Shown here: piece after piece, positions 1-17,410 of the stretch
Layout of the letters: each line of letters starts with the position of its first letter
Position numbering within the stretch: the first letter of the stretch is position 1
Assembly (NCBI RefSeq): GCF_003205205.1
Contig: NZ_QJRL01000025.1
Coordinates: 1 to 64,000 of the forward strand
Direction: 5' to 3'
Length of the DNA: 64,000 nt
From: Pseudomonas sp. LB-090624
Lineage (GTDB): Bacteria; Pseudomonadota; Gammaproteobacteria; Pseudomonadales; Pseudomonadaceae
Program-made: the position numbers and the translations under genes
Notes under the pieces: model-generated
The model's database searches: none
Seen by the model: only the letters and a program-made list of their open reading frames with translations
What the model was told of the DNA's origin: nothing

Positions 1-1172
1 TCAACGTCGAGACCCCACCGGTGCCCGGCACCGACGACCAGGTCGACGTCAACTACAGCGTCGAAGAGCAGGCTTCCGGTTCGATCACCGCCAGCGTCGG
101 CTTCGCCCAGAGTGCGGGCCTGATCCTGGGTGGTTCGATCAGCCAGAGCAACTTCCTCGGTACCGGTAACAAGGTGTCCATCGGGCTGACCCGTTCGGAA
201 TACCAGACCCGCTACAACTTCGGCTTCGTTGACCCCTACTTCACTGCCGATGGCGTCAGCCTGGGCTACAACGCCTTCTACCGCAGCACCGACTACGACG
301 ACCTCGACGTCGACGTGGCCAGCTATGCGGTGGACAGCTACGGTGCCGGCGTCAGCCTGGGCTACCCGATCAGCGAAACCTCGCGTCTGACCTACGGCCT
401 GAGCGTGCAGCAGGACAAGATCAAGACCGGTAAGTACACCGTTGACGAGATCTTCGACTTCCTTGAGCAGGAAGGCGACAACTTCCTCAACTTCAAGGCT
501 TCGATCGGTTGGTCCGAGTCGACCCTGAACAAGGGCGTGCTGGCCACCCGTGGCCACTCGCAAAGCCTGACCCTGGAATCGACCATTCCAGGCAGCGACC
601 TGTCCTTCTTCAAGCTTGACTACCGTGGTCAGCTGTTCCAGCCGATCAACAACGATTACACCCTGCGCCTGCACACCGAGCTGGGCTATGGTGATGGTTA
701 CGGCAGCACCTCTGGCCTGCCGTTCTACGAGAACTACTTCGCAGGTGGCTTCAACTCCGTGCGTGGCTTCAAGGACAGCAGCCTTGGCCCTCGCAGTACG
801 CCGAGCATCGGCGAGGCCGCGGGTGGCAAGCCAGGCACCATCGCCGACCCGGATCAGGATCCGCTGCCGTTCGGTGGTAACGTGTTGGTGCAAGGTGGCG
901 TCGAATTGCTGTTCCCGCTGCCGTTCGTCAAGGACCAGCGTTCGCTGCGCACCTCCGTGTTCTGGGACGTGGGTAACGTGTTCGATACCAATTGCGGCAA
1001 TAAGCCTGATTGCGAAAAAGTCGGCTTCTCGGGCATGGCCAGCTCGGTCGGCCTGGGCGTGACCTGGATTACCGCACTGGGCCCGTTGAGCTTCAGCCTG
1101 GCAATGCCGGTGAAGAAGCCGGACGATGCCGATACCCAGGTGTTCCAATTCTCTCTGGGCCAGACCTTCTAA
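1..1172 (+). CDS. bamA: Outer membrane assembly factor BamA, C-terminal part
   Basis: The reading frame is open from the window edge (codons in phase with base 3), so the 5' end lies outside; about 389 residues remain. BamA is the central beta-barrel of the BAM machine that inserts outer membrane proteins. What is visible is the end of the POTRA region followed by the Omp85 barrel: alternating beta-strand sequence, the conserved SVRGF motif of the inward-folded loop 6, and a final strand ending in a terminal Phe (FSLGQTF), the usual beta-signal. It heads a run with skp and the lpx genes, 44 bp before skp. Identity is firm because barrel, VRGF motif and neighbours agree. Confidence 0.96.
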   Translation, partial: NVETPPVPGTDDQVDVNYSVEEQASGSITASVGFAQSAGLILGGSISQSNFLGTGNKVSIGLTRSEYQTRYNFGFVDPYFTADGVSLGYNAFYRSTDYDDLDVDVASYAVDSYGAGVSLGYPISETSRLTYGLSVQQDKIKTGKYTVDEIFDFLEQEGDNFLNFKASIGWSESTLNKGVLATRGHSQSLTLESTIPGSDLSFFKLDYRGQLFQPINNDYTLRLHTELGYGDGYGSTSGLPFYENYFAGGFNSVRGFKDSSLGPRSTPSIGEAAGGKPGTIADPDQDPLPFGGNVLVQGGVELLFPLPFVKDQRSLRTSVFWDVGNVFDTNCGNKPDCEKVGFSGMASSVGLGVTWITALGPLSFSLAMPVKKPDDADTQVFQFSLGQTF

Positions 1173-1216
1173 GGTCGGCCCTTGCTTAATGACAACGGTT
1201 TATCCAGGAGTGCATC

Positions 1217-1720
1217 GTGCGTAAATTGGCTCAACTGGCCGTAGTGGCCGCGGCGCTGGTCGCCACCCCGGCTTTCGCCGAAATGAAGGTTGCCGTTCTG
1301 AACTATCAGATGGCCCTGCTTGAATCGGATGCCGCCAAGAAATACGCGGTCGATGCCGAGAAGAAGTTCGGCCCGCAACTGACCAAGCTGAAAAGCCTGG
1401 AAAGCAGTGCCAAGGGCATCCAGGACCGCCTGATCAAGGGCGGCGACAAGATGCAGCAGCAGGAGCGTGAGCGCCTGGAGCTTGAGTTCAAGCAAAAGGC
1501 CCGCGACTTCCAGTTCCAGTCCAAGGAGCTGAACGAAGCCAAGGCCGTTGCCGATCGCGACATGCTCAAGCAGCTGAAGCCGAAGCTGGACGGTGCTGTC
1601 GAAGAAGTGATCAAGAAGGGCGGTTACGACCTGGTCCTGGAGCGTGGTGCGGTCATCGATGTCAAGCCTCAGTACGACATCACCCGCCAGGTCATCGAGC
1701 GCATGAACCAAGCCCGTTGA
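1217..1720 (+). CDS. skp: Periplasmic chaperone Skp/OmpH
   Basis: This encodes a 167-residue periplasmic chaperone of the Skp (OmpH/HlpA) family, which holds unfolded outer membrane proteins on the way to BamA. The start is a GTG with a good CCAGGAG site just upstream. Residues 1-21 form a Sec signal peptide ending ATPAFA before EMKVAV. The middle is highly charged and rich in Lys, Glu and Gln, as expected for the coiled-coil tentacles of the trimer. The position between bamA and lpxD is the classical one. It is normally co-transcribed with bamA and under envelope-stress control, which I infer and do not see directly. Confidence 0.95.
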   Translation: MRKLAQLAVVAAALVATPAFAEMKVAVLNYQMALLESDAAKKYAVDAEKKFGPQLTKLKSLESSAKGIQDRLIKGGDKMQQQERERLELEFKQKARDFQFQSKELNEAKAVADRDMLKQLKPKLDGAVEEVIKKGGYDLVLERGAVIDVKPQYDITRQVIERMNQAR

Positions 1721-1721
1721 T

Positions 1722-2777
1722 ATGAGTGTGACCATGACGCTAGGCCAGCTGGCCGAGGCCCTCGGTGCTACCCTCAAGGGGCCCGAGGCGCTGCAGATTA
1801 CCGGGCTGGCCACCTTGCAAGAGGCTGGCCCGACGCAGTTGAGCTTCCTCGCCAACCCGCAGTACCGCAAGTACCTGGATAACAGCCAGGCCGGCGCGGT
1901 GCTGCTCAAGGCTGCGGATGCCGAAAGATTTGCCGGCAATGCCCTGGTCGTGGCGGACCCGTACCTGGCTTACGCGCGGATTTCCCACCTGTTCGATCCC
2001 AAACCCAAGGCTGAGGCGGGAATACATCCCAGCGCCGTGGTGGCGGAAGATGCCCAGGTGGACGCCAGCGCCAGCATCGGGCCGTTCGCGGTCGTCGAAA
2101 GTGGTGCGCGCATCGGCGCCAACGTCAGTATCGGCGCCCACTGCTTCATCGGTGCCCGCTGTGTGGTCGGTGAAGGGGGGTGGCTGGCACCGCGGGTCAC
2201 GTTGTATCACGACGTGACCATCGGTAAGCGTGTGGTCATACAGTCGGGTGCCGTGATCGGCGGCGAGGGCTTCGGCTTCGCCAACGAGAAGGGCATCTGG
2301 CGTAAAATTGCACAGATCGGCGGCGTCACCATCGGTGATGACGTGGAGATCGGCGTCAATACTGCTGTAGACCGTGGCGCGCTGTCCGACACCCGGATCG
2401 GCGACGGGGTCAAGTTGGACAACCAGATCCAGATCGCTCACAACGTGCAGATCGGTGATCACACGGCCATGGCCGCTTGCGTCGGAATCTCCGGCAGCAC
2501 GCGCATCGGCAAGCACTGCATGCTGGCCGGTGGTGTGGGGCTGGTTGGGCACATTGATATTTGCGACAACGTTTTCGTTTCCGGAATGACCATGGTTACC
2601 CGTTCGATCACTGAACCGGGTTCCTATTCTTCCGGCACTGCCATGCAGCCATTGGCTGACTGGCGCAAGAGCGCCGCGCGTATCCGCCAACTGGACGACA
2701 TGGCCAAGCGTCTCCAGCAGCTGGAAAAACGCGTCGATACCGTGACCTCAGGTGGCCTGCCGACATCAGAAGGCTGA
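1722..2777 (+). CDS. lpxD: UDP-3-O-(3-hydroxyacyl)glucosamine N-acyltransferase LpxD
   Basis: LpxD adds the second, N-linked hydroxyacyl chain from acyl-ACP to UDP-3-O-acylglucosamine, the third step of lipid A synthesis in the cytoplasm. The 351-residue protein has the N-terminal uridine-binding domain (about 1-100), then a left-handed beta-helix of hexapeptide repeats (for example SIGPFA, NVSIGA, DVTIGK). The catalytic His lies in IQIAHN at residue 240. A C-terminal helix (about 315-345) contributes to ACP binding. It begins one base after the skp stop, so translation is probably coupled. An alternative start at Met5 would change little. Confidence 0.97.
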   Translation: MSVTMTLGQLAEALGATLKGPEALQITGLATLQEAGPTQLSFLANPQYRKYLDNSQAGAVLLKAADAERFAGNALVVADPYLAYARISHLFDPKPKAEAGIHPSAVVAEDAQVDASASIGPFAVVESGARIGANVSIGAHCFIGARCVVGEGGWLAPRVTLYHDVTIGKRVVIQSGAVIGGEGFGFANEKGIWRKIAQIGGVTIGDDVEIGVNTAVDRGALSDTRIGDGVKLDNQIQIAHNVQIGDHTAMAACVGISGSTRIGKHCMLAGGVGLVGHIDICDNVFVSGMTMVTRSITEPGSYSSGTAMQPLADWRKSAARIRQLDDMAKRLQQLEKRVDTVTSGGLPTSEG

Positions 2778-2891
2778 TACCATTCCCTGAGCAAGAGTGA
2801 ACAGTCGCTAGCTGGCTCCTCTTTGGATTGCAAAAGGAGCGTGTGGTCAGCACCTGCGCTCCCTATTCTTATTACAGGCTTCCCCCCCGAA

Positions 2892-3332
2892 ATGATGGAC
2901 ATCAACGAGATTCGCGAATACCTGCCTCACCGTTACCCGTTCCTGTTGGTGGACCGCGTAACGGACCTGGACTTCGAGGCCCAGAGCATTCGTGCCTACA
3001 AGAATGTCAGCATCAACGAGCCGTTCTTCAATGGCCACTTCCCGGCGCACCCGATCATGCCGGGCGTCCTGATCATCGAAGCCATGGCCCAGGCGGCCGG
3101 CATACTGGGTTTCAAGATGCTCGATGCCAAGCCGGCCGATGGCACCCTGTACTACTTCGTCGGTTCCGACAAGCTGCGCTTCCGTCAGCCGGTGCTGCCA
3201 GGTGACCAGCTGGTGCTGGAGGCCCGGTTCCTCAGCCGCAAGAGCATGATCTGGAAGTTCGAATGCCGTGCGCTGGTCGACGGCAAGCCGGTTTGCTCGG
3301 CAGAAATCACCTGCGCGGAACGCTCCCTATGA
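2892..3332 (+). CDS. fabZ: 3-hydroxyacyl-ACP dehydratase FabZ
   Basis: FabZ dehydrates 3-hydroxyacyl-ACP in fatty acid elongation and competes with LpxA/LpxD for the same substrate, which explains its place inside the lipid A operon. The 146-residue hot-dog-fold protein shows the catalytic His49 in GHFPAHP and Glu63 in the helix after MPGV. The frame is open further upstream (to 2823), but that extension is poorly conserved in character; I chose the tandem ATG ATG at 2892/2895, which gives the usual family length. Its stop overlaps the lpxA start as ATGA. Confidence 0.96.
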   Translation: MMDINEIREYLPHRYPFLLVDRVTDLDFEAQSIRAYKNVSINEPFFNGHFPAHPIMPGVLIIEAMAQAAGILGFKMLDAKPADGTLYYFVGSDKLRFRQPVLPGDQLVLEARFLSRKSMIWKFECRALVDGKPVCSAEITCAERSL

Positions 3333-4105
3333 ATTCGATTGATCCTCGGGCCATTATCGATCCATCAGCCAGGCTGGCCGATGGTGTCGAGGTCGGCCCT
3401 TGGTCGATCATTGGCCCTGATGTAGAAGTCGGGGAGGGCACCGTTATCGGGCCGCATGTTGTGCTCAAAGGGCCGACCCGTATCGGCAGGCACAACCGTA
3501 TCTTTCAGTTTTCCTCGATCGGCGAAGACACCCCGGACCTGAAGTACAAGGGGGAACCGACGCGGCTGGTCATTGGTGATCACAACGTGATCCGCGAAGG
3601 GGTGACCATTCACCGTGGTACCGTTCAGGACCGTGCGGAAACCACAGTGGGTGACCATAACCTGATCATGGCCTACGCCCACATCGGCCATGACAGCGTC
3701 ATCGGTAATCACTGCATCCTGGTCAACAATACGGCGCTGGCCGGCCATGTGCATGTGGGTGACTGGGCAATCCTGTCCGGCTATACCCTGGTACACCAGT
3801 ACTGCCATATCGGTGCCCACGCGTTTTCCGGCATGGGTACGGCAATCGGCAAGGACGTACCGGCGTTCGTGACCGTGTTCGGCAGCCCGGCCGAAGCCCG
3901 CAGCATGAACTTCGAGGGCATGCGCCGCCGCGGTTTCAGTGACGAGGTGATCCATGTGCTGCGTCGTTGCTACAAGATTGTCTACCGCCAGGGCCTGACC
4001 GTCGAAGATGCGCTCAAGGAGTTGGCTGAACCGGCTGCGCAACATCCTGAGGTCGAGCTGTTCCGCCAGTCGATCGTGAACTCCGCCCGCGGCATTACCC
4101 GCTGA
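3329..4105 (+). CDS. lpxA: Acyl-ACP:UDP-GlcNAc O-acyltransferase LpxA
   Basis: LpxA catalyses the first step of lipid A synthesis, 3-O-acylation of UDP-GlcNAc. The 258-residue protein is a hexapeptide-repeat beta-helix followed by a C-terminal helical domain from about residue 185. His121 in AHIGHD fits the general base (E. coli H125). Residue 169 in FSGMG is Met, the hydrocarbon-ruler residue reported for Pseudomonas enzymes that select 10-carbon 3-hydroxyacyl chains, where E. coli has Gly. The start ATG at 3329 overlaps the fabZ stop by four bases, which fixes the start over an open extension to 3263. Confidence 0.97.
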   Translation: MNSIDPRAIIDPSARLADGVEVGPWSIIGPDVEVGEGTVIGPHVVLKGPTRIGRHNRIFQFSSIGEDTPDLKYKGEPTRLVIGDHNVIREGVTIHRGTVQDRAETTVGDHNLIMAYAHIGHDSVIGNHCILVNNTALAGHVHVGDWAILSGYTLVHQYCHIGAHAFSGMGTAIGKDVPAFVTVFGSPAEARSMNFEGMRRRGFSDEVIHVLRRCYKIVYRQGLTVEDALKELAEPAAQHPEVELFRQSIVNSARGITR

Positions 4106-4106
4106 C

Positions 4107-5234
4107 ATGGCCCGGCTTTGCGTAGCCTTGGTCGCAGGTGAGGCCAGCGGCGATATTCTGGGTTCAGGCTTGATGCGGGCTCTCAAGGAACGCCACCCCG
4201 AGGTCCGTTTCATCGGCGTGGGCGGCCCCTTGATGGAAGCAGAAGGCCTGCAATCCTACTTCCCCATGGAGCGCCTGGCGGTCATGGGCCTGGTCGAAGT
4301 ACTGGGGCGCCTGCGCGAGCTGCTCAAGCGTCGCAAGCTGCTGATCCAAACCCTGATCGATGAAAAGCCCGATGTGTTCATCGGTATCGACGCCCCTGAC
4401 TTCACCCTCAATATCGAACTCAAACTGCGCCAGGCCGGGATCAAGACCGTGCACTACGTCAGCCCTTCGGTATGGGCCTGGCGACAGAAGCGTGTGCTGA
4501 AGATTCGCGAAGGCTGCGACTTGATGCTGACGCTGCTGCCTTTCGAGGCGCGCTTCTACGAAGAGCAGGGCGTGCCGGTGCGCTTTGTCGGCCACCCGCT
4601 GGCCGACACCATCCCGCTTGAAGCCGACCGTGCCGCCGCCCGCGCCCTGCTGGGGCTTGGTGACGGGCCAGTGGTGGCACTGATGCCGGGCAGCCGTGGT
4701 GGCGAAGTGGGCCGCCTGGGCGCATTGTTCCTCGATGCCGCCGAGCGCTTGCGCCAGCAGGTGCCAGGCGTGCGCTTCGTGCTGCCTTGCGCCAATGCTG
4801 CGCGGCGCGCCCAGGTCGAGCAGATGCTTGAGGGGCGCCAGTTGCCGCTGACCCTGCTCGATGGCCAGTCGCATCAGGCCTTGGCCGCATGTGATGCCGT
4901 CCTGATCGCCTCGGGCACCGCTACCCTCGAAGCGCTGTTGTACAAGCGGCCGATGGTGGTGGCTTATCGCCTGGCGCCGTTGACCTACTGGATCCTCAAG
5001 CGCCTGGTGAAAAGCCCCTACGTGTCGTTGCCGAACCTGCTGGCCCAGCGTGAATTGGTGCCCGAGTTGCTGCAGGACGCTGCTACCAGCGAAGCCCTGG
5101 CCAAGACTTTGGCGCCGCTCGTGCAAGATGGCAGCCGGCAGACCGAACGCTTCGACGAAATTCATCGCACCCTGCGCCGTGACGCCTCAAACCAGGCGGC
5201 CGAAGCGGTACTGGCCCTGCTCAAGGACCGCTGA
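4107..5234 (+). CDS. lpxB: Lipid A disaccharide synthase LpxB
   Basis: LpxB, a family GT19 glycosyltransferase at the inner membrane surface, condenses UDP-diacylglucosamine with lipid X to make the lipid A disaccharide. At 375 residues it has family length. Recognisable features are the N-terminal VAGEASGD motif, the [10 protein letters not shown] segment, the MPGSR motif that opens the second Rossmann-like domain, and SGTATLE near the UDP-binding site. It starts one base after the lpxA stop and ends one base before the rnhB start, so the four genes from fabZ to lpxB are tightly coupled. Confidence 0.97.
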   Translation: MARLCVALVAGEASGDILGSGLMRALKERHPEVRFIGVGGPLMEAEGLQSYFPMERLAVMGLVEVLGRLRELLKRRKLLIQTLIDEKPDVFIGIDAPDFTLNIELKLRQAGIKTVHYVSPSVWAWRQKRVLKIREGCDLMLTLLPFEARFYEEQGVPVRFVGHPLADTIPLEADRAAARALLGLGDGPVVALMPGSRGGEVGRLGALFLDAAERLRQQVPGVRFVLPCANAARRAQVEQMLEGRQLPLTLLDGQSHQALAACDAVLIASGTATLEALLYKRPMVVAYRLAPLTYWILKRLVKSPYVSLPNLLAQRELVPELLQDAATSEALAKTLAPLVQDGSRQTERFDEIHRTLRRDASNQAAEAVLALLKDR

Positions 5235-5235
5235 C

Positions 5236-5859
5236 ATGCAAATTGGATTGGACTTCAACCTGGTCGAAGATCTGGTTGCCGGTGTCGACGAAGTAGGCCG
5301 TGGCCCGCTGTGCGGCGCGGTGGTGACGGCGGCGGTGATCCTCGACCCGGCGCGGCCGATCATTGGCCTGAATGACTCGAAGAAGCTCACCGAGGCCAAG
5401 CGCGAGGCGCTGTTCGACGAGATTTGCGAAAAGGCCCTGAGCTTTTGCATCGCCCGCGCCGAAGTCGAGGAGATCGACCGCCTGAACATCCTGCAGGCCA
5501 CCATGCTGGCCATGCAGCGTGCGGTCGAAGGCTTGCACGTTACACCCAAGCTTGCCCTGATCGACGGTAACCGCTGCCCGAAACTGGCAGTCCCGTCGGC
5601 CCCTGTGGTCAAGGGTGATAGCCAGGTGCCGGCCATTGCGGCGGCCTCGATCCTGGCCAAAGTGATCCGTGATCGGGAGATGAGTGCATTCGAACTGATC
5701 TACCCAGGTTATGGCATTGGCGGGCACAAAGGTTACCCAACCCCGGTGCATCTCGAAGCCTTGGCGCGCCTTGGGCCTACGCCCATTCATCGGCGCTCCT
5801 TCGCCCCGGTGCGGGCAGCCTGGGAAGCGCGCGAAGGCGTCACCGATTCCCTGATCTGA
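5236..5859 (+). CDS. rnhB: Ribonuclease HII
   Basis: RNase HII cuts RNA in RNA-DNA hybrids and starts removal of single ribonucleotides misinserted into DNA. The 207-residue protein carries the signature [10 protein letters not shown] with the first catalytic Asp and Glu, then LNDSKKL and the conserved GYPT segment near the C-terminus. The frame is open upstream to 5050 inside lpxB; I chose ATG 5236, one base past the lpxB stop, because it gives standard length and start sequence. Co-location with lpxB and dnaE is conserved in gammaproteobacteria. A REP pair follows the stop. Confidence 0.96.
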   Translation: MQIGLDFNLVEDLVAGVDEVGRGPLCGAVVTAAVILDPARPIIGLNDSKKLTEAKREALFDEICEKALSFCIARAEVEEIDRLNILQATMLAMQRAVEGLHVTPKLALIDGNRCPKLAVPSAPVVKGDSQVPAIAAASILAKVIRDREMSAFELIYPGYGIGGHKGYPTPVHLEALARLGPTPIHRRSFAPVRAAWEAREGVTDSLI

Positions 5860-5865
5860 CCTATT

Positions 5866-5980
5866 GGGGCCGCTTTGCGGCCCTTCGCGGGCATGCCCGC
5901 TCCCCAGGATTCATCGGTCTGAGCAGCGGTGCCGTACCTGCAGGAGCGGGCGTGCCCGCGAAGGGCTGCAAAGCAGCCCC
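5866..5980. repeat. Inverted pair of REP elements (BIME) between rnhB and dnaE
   Basis: Two copies of a roughly 43-bp sequence face each other: one at 5866-5908 (GGGGCCGCTTTGCGGCCC, then TTCGCGGGC..GCCCGCTCC) and its near-reverse-complement at 5937-5980. The core TTCGCGGG...CCCGCTCC is the P. putida-type REP core. Transcribed, the pair folds into a long hairpin and may end the lpx-rnhB transcript or protect its 3' end. The right copy is followed by seven A residues, as expected of a hairpin read from the other strand. Confidence 0.8.
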
Positions 5981-6044
5981 AAAAAAAGCCCCTAGTTAGG
6001 CTACAATCCCGCCCTTGTCGTTCAGCACTGCTACAGGATCTTCC

Positions 6045-9569
<3,525 letters not shown>

Positions 9570-9675
9570 ATCGACAAAAATTTAATCTCGACCTGAATGC
9601 GCCTGATCCCTTAAGGTAGGGCGCCAAACGGATCAACCGGCCGGCCGCCTGGCCGTAGACCCAAGACGGATGACT

Positions 9676-10623
9676 ATGAACCCGAATTTTCTCGATTTCG
9701 AACAGCCGATTGCCGACCTGCAAGCCAAGATCGAAGGCCTGCGCCTGGTAGGCAACGACAACTCGCTGAACATCAGCGATGAAATTGCCCGTCTGCAAGA
9801 CAAGAGCAGCACCCTGACCGAAAGCATCTTCGGCAACCTGACCAGCTGGCAGATTGCCCGCCTGGCGCGTCATCCACGTCGTCCATACACCCTGGACTAC
9901 CTGGAGCACATCTTCACCGAGTTCGAAGAACTGCACGGTGATCGCCACTTCTCCGACGATGCTGCCATCGTGGGTGGTACGGCGCGCCTGGACGGCAAAC
10001 CGGTCATGGTCATTGGCCACCAGAAAGGCCGCGAAGTGCGCGAGAAAGTGCGCCGCAACTTCGGCATGCCGCGCCCTGAAGGCTACCGCAAGGCCTGCCG
10101 CCTGATGGAAATGGCCGAGCGCTTCAAGATGCCGATCCTGACCTTCATCGACACCCCGGGCGCCTACCCGGGCATCGACGCCGAAGAACGCAACCAGAGC
10201 GAAGCCATTGCCTGGAACCTGCGCGTGATGGCGCGCCTGAAAACCCCGATCATCGCCACCGTGATCGGTGAAGGTGGTTCCGGCGGTGCACTGGCTATCG
10301 GTGTGTGCGACCAGCTGAACATGCTGCAGTACTCTACCTACTCGGTGATCTCGCCGGAAGGCTGCGCTTCGATCCTGTGGAAGACCGCCGACAAGGCAGC
10401 TGACGCGGCCGAGGCCATGGGCATCACTGCCGAGCGCCTGAAGAGCCTGAACATCGTCGACAAGGTCATCCAGGAGCCGCTGGGCGGCGCCCACCGTGAT
10501 CCGGCCAAGATGTCCGAAAGCATCCGTGCCGATCTGGTGCAGCAACTGGACATGCTCGGCAAGTTCGACAACGATGCGCTGCTGGCCCGTCGTTACGAGC
10601 GCCTGATGAGCTACGGCCTCTGA
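9676..10623 (+). CDS. accA: Acetyl-CoA carboxylase carboxyltransferase subunit alpha
   Basis: AccA pairs with AccD to transfer the carboxyl group from carboxybiotin to acetyl-CoA, the committed step of fatty acid synthesis. The 315-residue protein contains the crotonase-like carboxyltransferase fold with [10 protein letters not shown] and the glycine-rich [11 protein letters not shown] oxyanion region. Two earlier residues are possible (start at 9670), but the start [11 protein letters not shown] at 9676 is the family form. It lies 106 bp downstream of dnaE, the conserved order in Pseudomonas. A weak GC hairpin and REP remnants follow the stop. Confidence 0.97.
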   Translation: MNPNFLDFEQPIADLQAKIEGLRLVGNDNSLNISDEIARLQDKSSTLTESIFGNLTSWQIARLARHPRRPYTLDYLEHIFTEFEELHGDRHFSDDAAIVGGTARLDGKPVMVIGHQKGREVREKVRRNFGMPRPEGYRKACRLMEMAERFKMPILTFIDTPGAYPGIDAEERNQSEAIAWNLRVMARLKTPIIATVIGEGGSGGALAIGVCDQLNMLQYSTYSVISPEGCASILWKTADKAADAAEAMGITAERLKSLNIVDKVIQEPLGGAHRDPAKMSESIRADLVQQLDMLGKFDNDALLARRYERLMSYGL

Positions 10624-10667
10624 TTCTGATTGCCCCGGGGCCGTTTTGCGGCCCTTGGGATTGATGG

Positions 10668-10747
10668 CACCGGCTTCGCCGGTGTTCGCGGGTAAAGCCG
10701 CTCCCGCAGGTAATGCACGGCCCCTGTGGAAGCGGGTTTACACGCGG
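10668..10747. repeat. REP elements between accA and tilS
   Basis: A REP-like copy at about 10668-10710 (CACCGGCTTCGCCGGTG followed by TTCGCGGGTAAAGCCGCTCC) is followed by a truncated inverted copy at 10722-10747 (CCCTGTGGAAGCGGGTTTAC). Both match the P. putida REP core, with several changes. The accA side also has a short hairpin (GGGCCG at 10638, CGGCCC at 10649) without a T tract. The second copy ends about 30 bp before the tilS start, so the tilS promoter would have to lie in or upstream of the repeats. Confidence 0.7.
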
Positions 10748-10775
10748 ATGTGGCATCATACTTTTCGAGGTCTTG

Positions 10776-12059
10776 ATGATTGATCTCGCCCCCTGGCTCA
10801 ACGCCCCCTCTTGGTGCATCGCTTTCTCTGGCGGCCTCGATTCCACCGTCCTCCTGCACCTGCTGGCCGAGTACGCCCGCAACCACGCATCCCCCCCGCT
10901 GCGCGCCGTCCATATCCACCACGGCCTGCAAGGCGCTGCCGATGCCTGGCCCAGCCACTGCCAAACCGTCTGTGACGATCTCGGCATTCAACTCCAGGTC
11001 ATCCATGTCCAGGTCAGCCCCGGCGCCAGCCTGGAACAAGCTGCCCGCGACGCCCGCTATGCCGCTTTCAGGCAAACCCTGGGCCCAGGCGGCATCCTGT
11101 TCACCGGGCAGCACCGCGACGACCAGGCCGAAACCCTGTTGTTCCGCTTGTTGCGCGGTGCCGGCCTGCGTGGCCTGGCGGCAATGCCGGGGCAGCGGGC
11201 GTTGGGGCAGGGCAGCCTGGTCAGGCCGTTGCTGGCCTGTTCCCGACAACAGTTGCAGGATTATGCCGAGGCCCAAGGGCTGACCTGGATCGAAGACCCG
11301 TCTAACGCCGACACCCAATTCGCACGCAACTTCCTGCGCGGCGAAGTGATGCCCCGGTTGCAGCAGCGTTGGCCGCAGGCCAGCCAGAACTTCGCCCGTG
11401 CAGCACAGCATTTGGGAGAGGCGCTGGGCATGCTGGACGAACTGGCCCAGGAAGACCTGGCGCTTGCGGGGGAGGGCGCGCCCATCGCCTGGGCAGGGCT
11501 GGACTCCCTCGACCTGGCAGCCCTGAGGGCACTCTCCCCGGCGCGTCAGCGCAACGCCTTGCAATACTGGCTGAGCCGGCGCAGCCGGTTGCCCGATACC
11601 CGGCATTGGGCCGGTTGGGTAGATTTGCGCGATGCCGCTGCCGATGCACAACCGGTCTGGCGGCTGGCTGACGGGCAGCTGCTGCGCAGCCAGGGGCGCA
11701 TCTGGTGGTTGAGCGGCGATTGGTTGCAGCATCCTGTTGGCCAGCTGGACTGGCCAGTGCCCGGGCTGCCGTTGCTGCTGCCAGGCAACGGCAGTGTGCG
11801 ACTGGTTGGCGCAGCCGGCCTGCACGGGCTGCGCGTAGCCTACCGGCAGGGCGGTGAAGTGCTGGAGGTTCCCGGCCGAGGCCGACGTGAGCTCAAGCGC
11901 CTGCTCAACGAGCAGCAGGTACCGCATTTCCTGCGTTCGCGCCTGCCGCTGCTGTACCACGGCACGCGCCTGTTGGCGGTGGCCAACCTGCCCGGGCTGT
12001 TGCAGGCGGATTGCCAGCTGCACTGGCAGTTACCGACGAACGCGCAAGGTTTGAGCTGA
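10776..12059 (+). CDS. tilS: tRNA(Ile)-lysidine synthetase TilS
   Basis: TilS modifies C34 of the tRNA-Ile with CAU anticodon to lysidine, changing both codon and amino acid identity from Met to Ile. The N-terminal PP-loop ATPase motif FSGGLDST is at residues 15-22, followed by the HHGLQG segment; the middle and C-terminal domains that contact tRNA follow, with RRELKRLLNEQQVP near residue 370. At 427 residues it is the usual proteobacterial length. I chose ATG 10776, which has CGAGG upstream, over an open extension to 10713 that runs through REP sequence. Confidence 0.95.
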   Translation: MIDLAPWLNAPSWCIAFSGGLDSTVLLHLLAEYARNHASPPLRAVHIHHGLQGAADAWPSHCQTVCDDLGIQLQVIHVQVSPGASLEQAARDARYAAFRQTLGPGGILFTGQHRDDQAETLLFRLLRGAGLRGLAAMPGQRALGQGSLVRPLLACSRQQLQDYAEAQGLTWIEDPSNADTQFARNFLRGEVMPRLQQRWPQASQNFARAAQHLGEALGMLDELAQEDLALAGEGAPIAWAGLDSLDLAALRALSPARQRNALQYWLSRRSRLPDTRHWAGWVDLRDAAADAQPVWRLADGQLLRSQGRIWWLSGDWLQHPVGQLDWPVPGLPLLLPGNGSVRLVGAAGLHGLRVAYRQGGEVLEVPGRGRRELKRLLNEQQVPHFLRSRLPLLYHGTRLLAVANLPGLLQADCQLHWQLPTNAQGLS

Positions 12060-12307
12060 AGGGTACATTCCGGTAGACTACCCTCCCTTCTTGATACAAC
12101 TTCTGTGGGTTCCGCGAAAACACAGCAGTTGCCGATTACCAAGCAGTTTTTTGCTGGGCTGATTCTGAAAATGACGAGCGAGCTCCATGCCGGGGATAAC
12201 CCTGGTCTGTACAGACGCGGCAGTTTTTCGAGATGCACTGTGATTGACGCAGGTGATCGGGGGCTTCGGCCTTCCTTCGCTTTCTCCGGCGGCGCTGGCC
12301 GCCTTAA

Positions 12308-16250
<3,943 letters not shown>

Positions 16251-16332
16251 GCAAGAGATGGTAAAAAGACAGTAGCCGGAGCTGCAGGGGCGTTCTTACT
16301 GAACTGAACTGCGTTCCAACGGGTTTCTGTCG

Positions 16333-16360
16333 ACGAAGCCTGGCCTCGGCCAGGCTTCGT
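16333..16360 (+). terminator. Strong hairpin between eno and ftsB
   Basis: ACGAAGCCTGGCC and GGCCAGGCTTCGT form a perfect 13-bp stem with a two-base centre, 83 bp after the eno stop and 55 bp before ftsB. There is no run of T after it. It probably ends or attenuates eno transcription ahead of the less-expressed ftsB-ispD pair. Confidence 0.6.
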
Positions 16361-16414
16361 GCTATTCGAGGCCCCGTAGAAGTACGCGGCAGCCTTTTTA
16401 ACCTGGATAACGTG

Positions 16415-16696
16415 ATGCGCAGTCCCTATTGGTTGTTCCTCGTTCTGCTCCTGCTGTTGGGAGGCCTGCAATACCGCCTGTGGGTGGGTAACGGCAGCCT
16501 GGCGCAAGTGACCGAGCTGAAGCAGCAGATTGCCGACCAGCATGCCGAAAACGAGCGATTGCTCGAGCGTAACCGTGTGCTCGATGCCGAAGTGCTTGAG
16601 CTGAAGAAAGGCATGGAGACCGTTGAAGAACGCGCCCGCCATGAATTGGGGATGGTCAAAGAGGGCGAAACCCTCTTCCAGTTGCCACAGAAATGA
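16415..16696 (+). CDS. ftsB: Cell division protein FtsB
   Basis: FtsB is a small bitopic protein of the divisome that forms the FtsQLB complex and signals activation of septal peptidoglycan synthesis. The 93-residue protein has a short cytoplasmic start, one membrane segment (about 5-22, rich in Leu) and a periplasmic leucine-zipper-like coiled coil (about 30-70, KQQIADQHAENERLLERN). A GTG lies directly before the chosen ATG and cannot be excluded. The stop overlaps the ispD start by four bases; the ftsB-ispD pair is conserved. Confidence 0.95.
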   Translation: MRSPYWLFLVLLLLLGGLQYRLWVGNGSLAQVTELKQQIADQHAENERLLERNRVLDAEVLELKKGMETVEERARHELGMVKEGETLFQLPQK

Positions 16697-17400
16697 TCGA
16701 AACCTTACCGGCCTTCTGGGCCGTGATTCCTGCTGCGGGCGTTGGCGCCCGCATGGCTGCCGACCGCCCCAAGCAGTATCTGGAGCTGGCCGGGCAGACC
16801 CTTCTCGAGCATAGCCTCGACTGTTTTCTTGGCCACCCGGCGCTGAAAGGTGTGGTGGTCAGCATTGCCGAAGACGACCCGTACTGGCACGGCCTGCGCT
16901 GTGCCAGCGACCTGCGAATCCAGCGCGCAGCGGGCGGGCGTGAGCGCGCCGACTCGGTACTGAACGCCTTGCTGCTGCTGCATGCCCAAGGGGCGGCAGA
17001 CAGCGATTGGGTGCTGGTGCACGATGCCGCGCGGCCAAACCTGGCACGCAGCGACCTGGACAAGCTGTTGGCGGAGTTGGCGGATGACCCAGTGGGTGGC
17101 CTGCTGGCGGTGCCGGCGCGTGACACGCTCAAGCGTGCCGATGGCAACGGGCGGGTAAGCGCTACGGTGGACCGCAGTACCATCTGGCAGGCCTACACGC
17201 CACAGATGTTTCGCCTTGGTGCCTTGCACCGGGCGCTGGCTGAGTGCCTGGTGTCCGATGTGGTGGTGACCGATGAGGCTTCGGCCATCGAATGGTCCGG
17301 CCAGGCGCCGCGGCTGGTCGAGGGGCGTAGCGATAACATCAAGGTGACCCGGCCTGAAGACCTGGAGTGGTTGCGTCAGCGCTGGGCGGGTAGGCGCTGA
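16693..17400 (+). CDS. ispD: 2-C-methyl-D-erythritol 4-phosphate cytidylyltransferase
   Basis: IspD attaches CMP to methylerythritol phosphate in the non-mevalonate isoprenoid pathway. The 235-residue protein has the nucleotide-binding start AVIPAAGVGARM followed by RPKQYL, and the VHDAARP segment. Its partner ispF is about 3.4 kb further on, after the formaldehyde genes, as in other P. putida relatives; in many gammaproteobacteria the two are adjacent. The start overlaps ftsB (ATGA). Confidence 0.97.
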   Translation: MIETLPAFWAVIPAAGVGARMAADRPKQYLELAGQTLLEHSLDCFLGHPALKGVVVSIAEDDPYWHGLRCASDLRIQRAAGGRERADSVLNALLLLHAQGAADSDWVLVHDAARPNLARSDLDKLLAELADDPVGGLLAVPARDTLKRADGNGRVSATVDRSTIWQAYTPQMFRLGALHRALAECLVSDVVVTDEASAIEWSGQAPRLVEGRSDNIKVTRPEDLEWLRQRWAGRR

Positions 17401-17410
17401 ACATCGTTCT

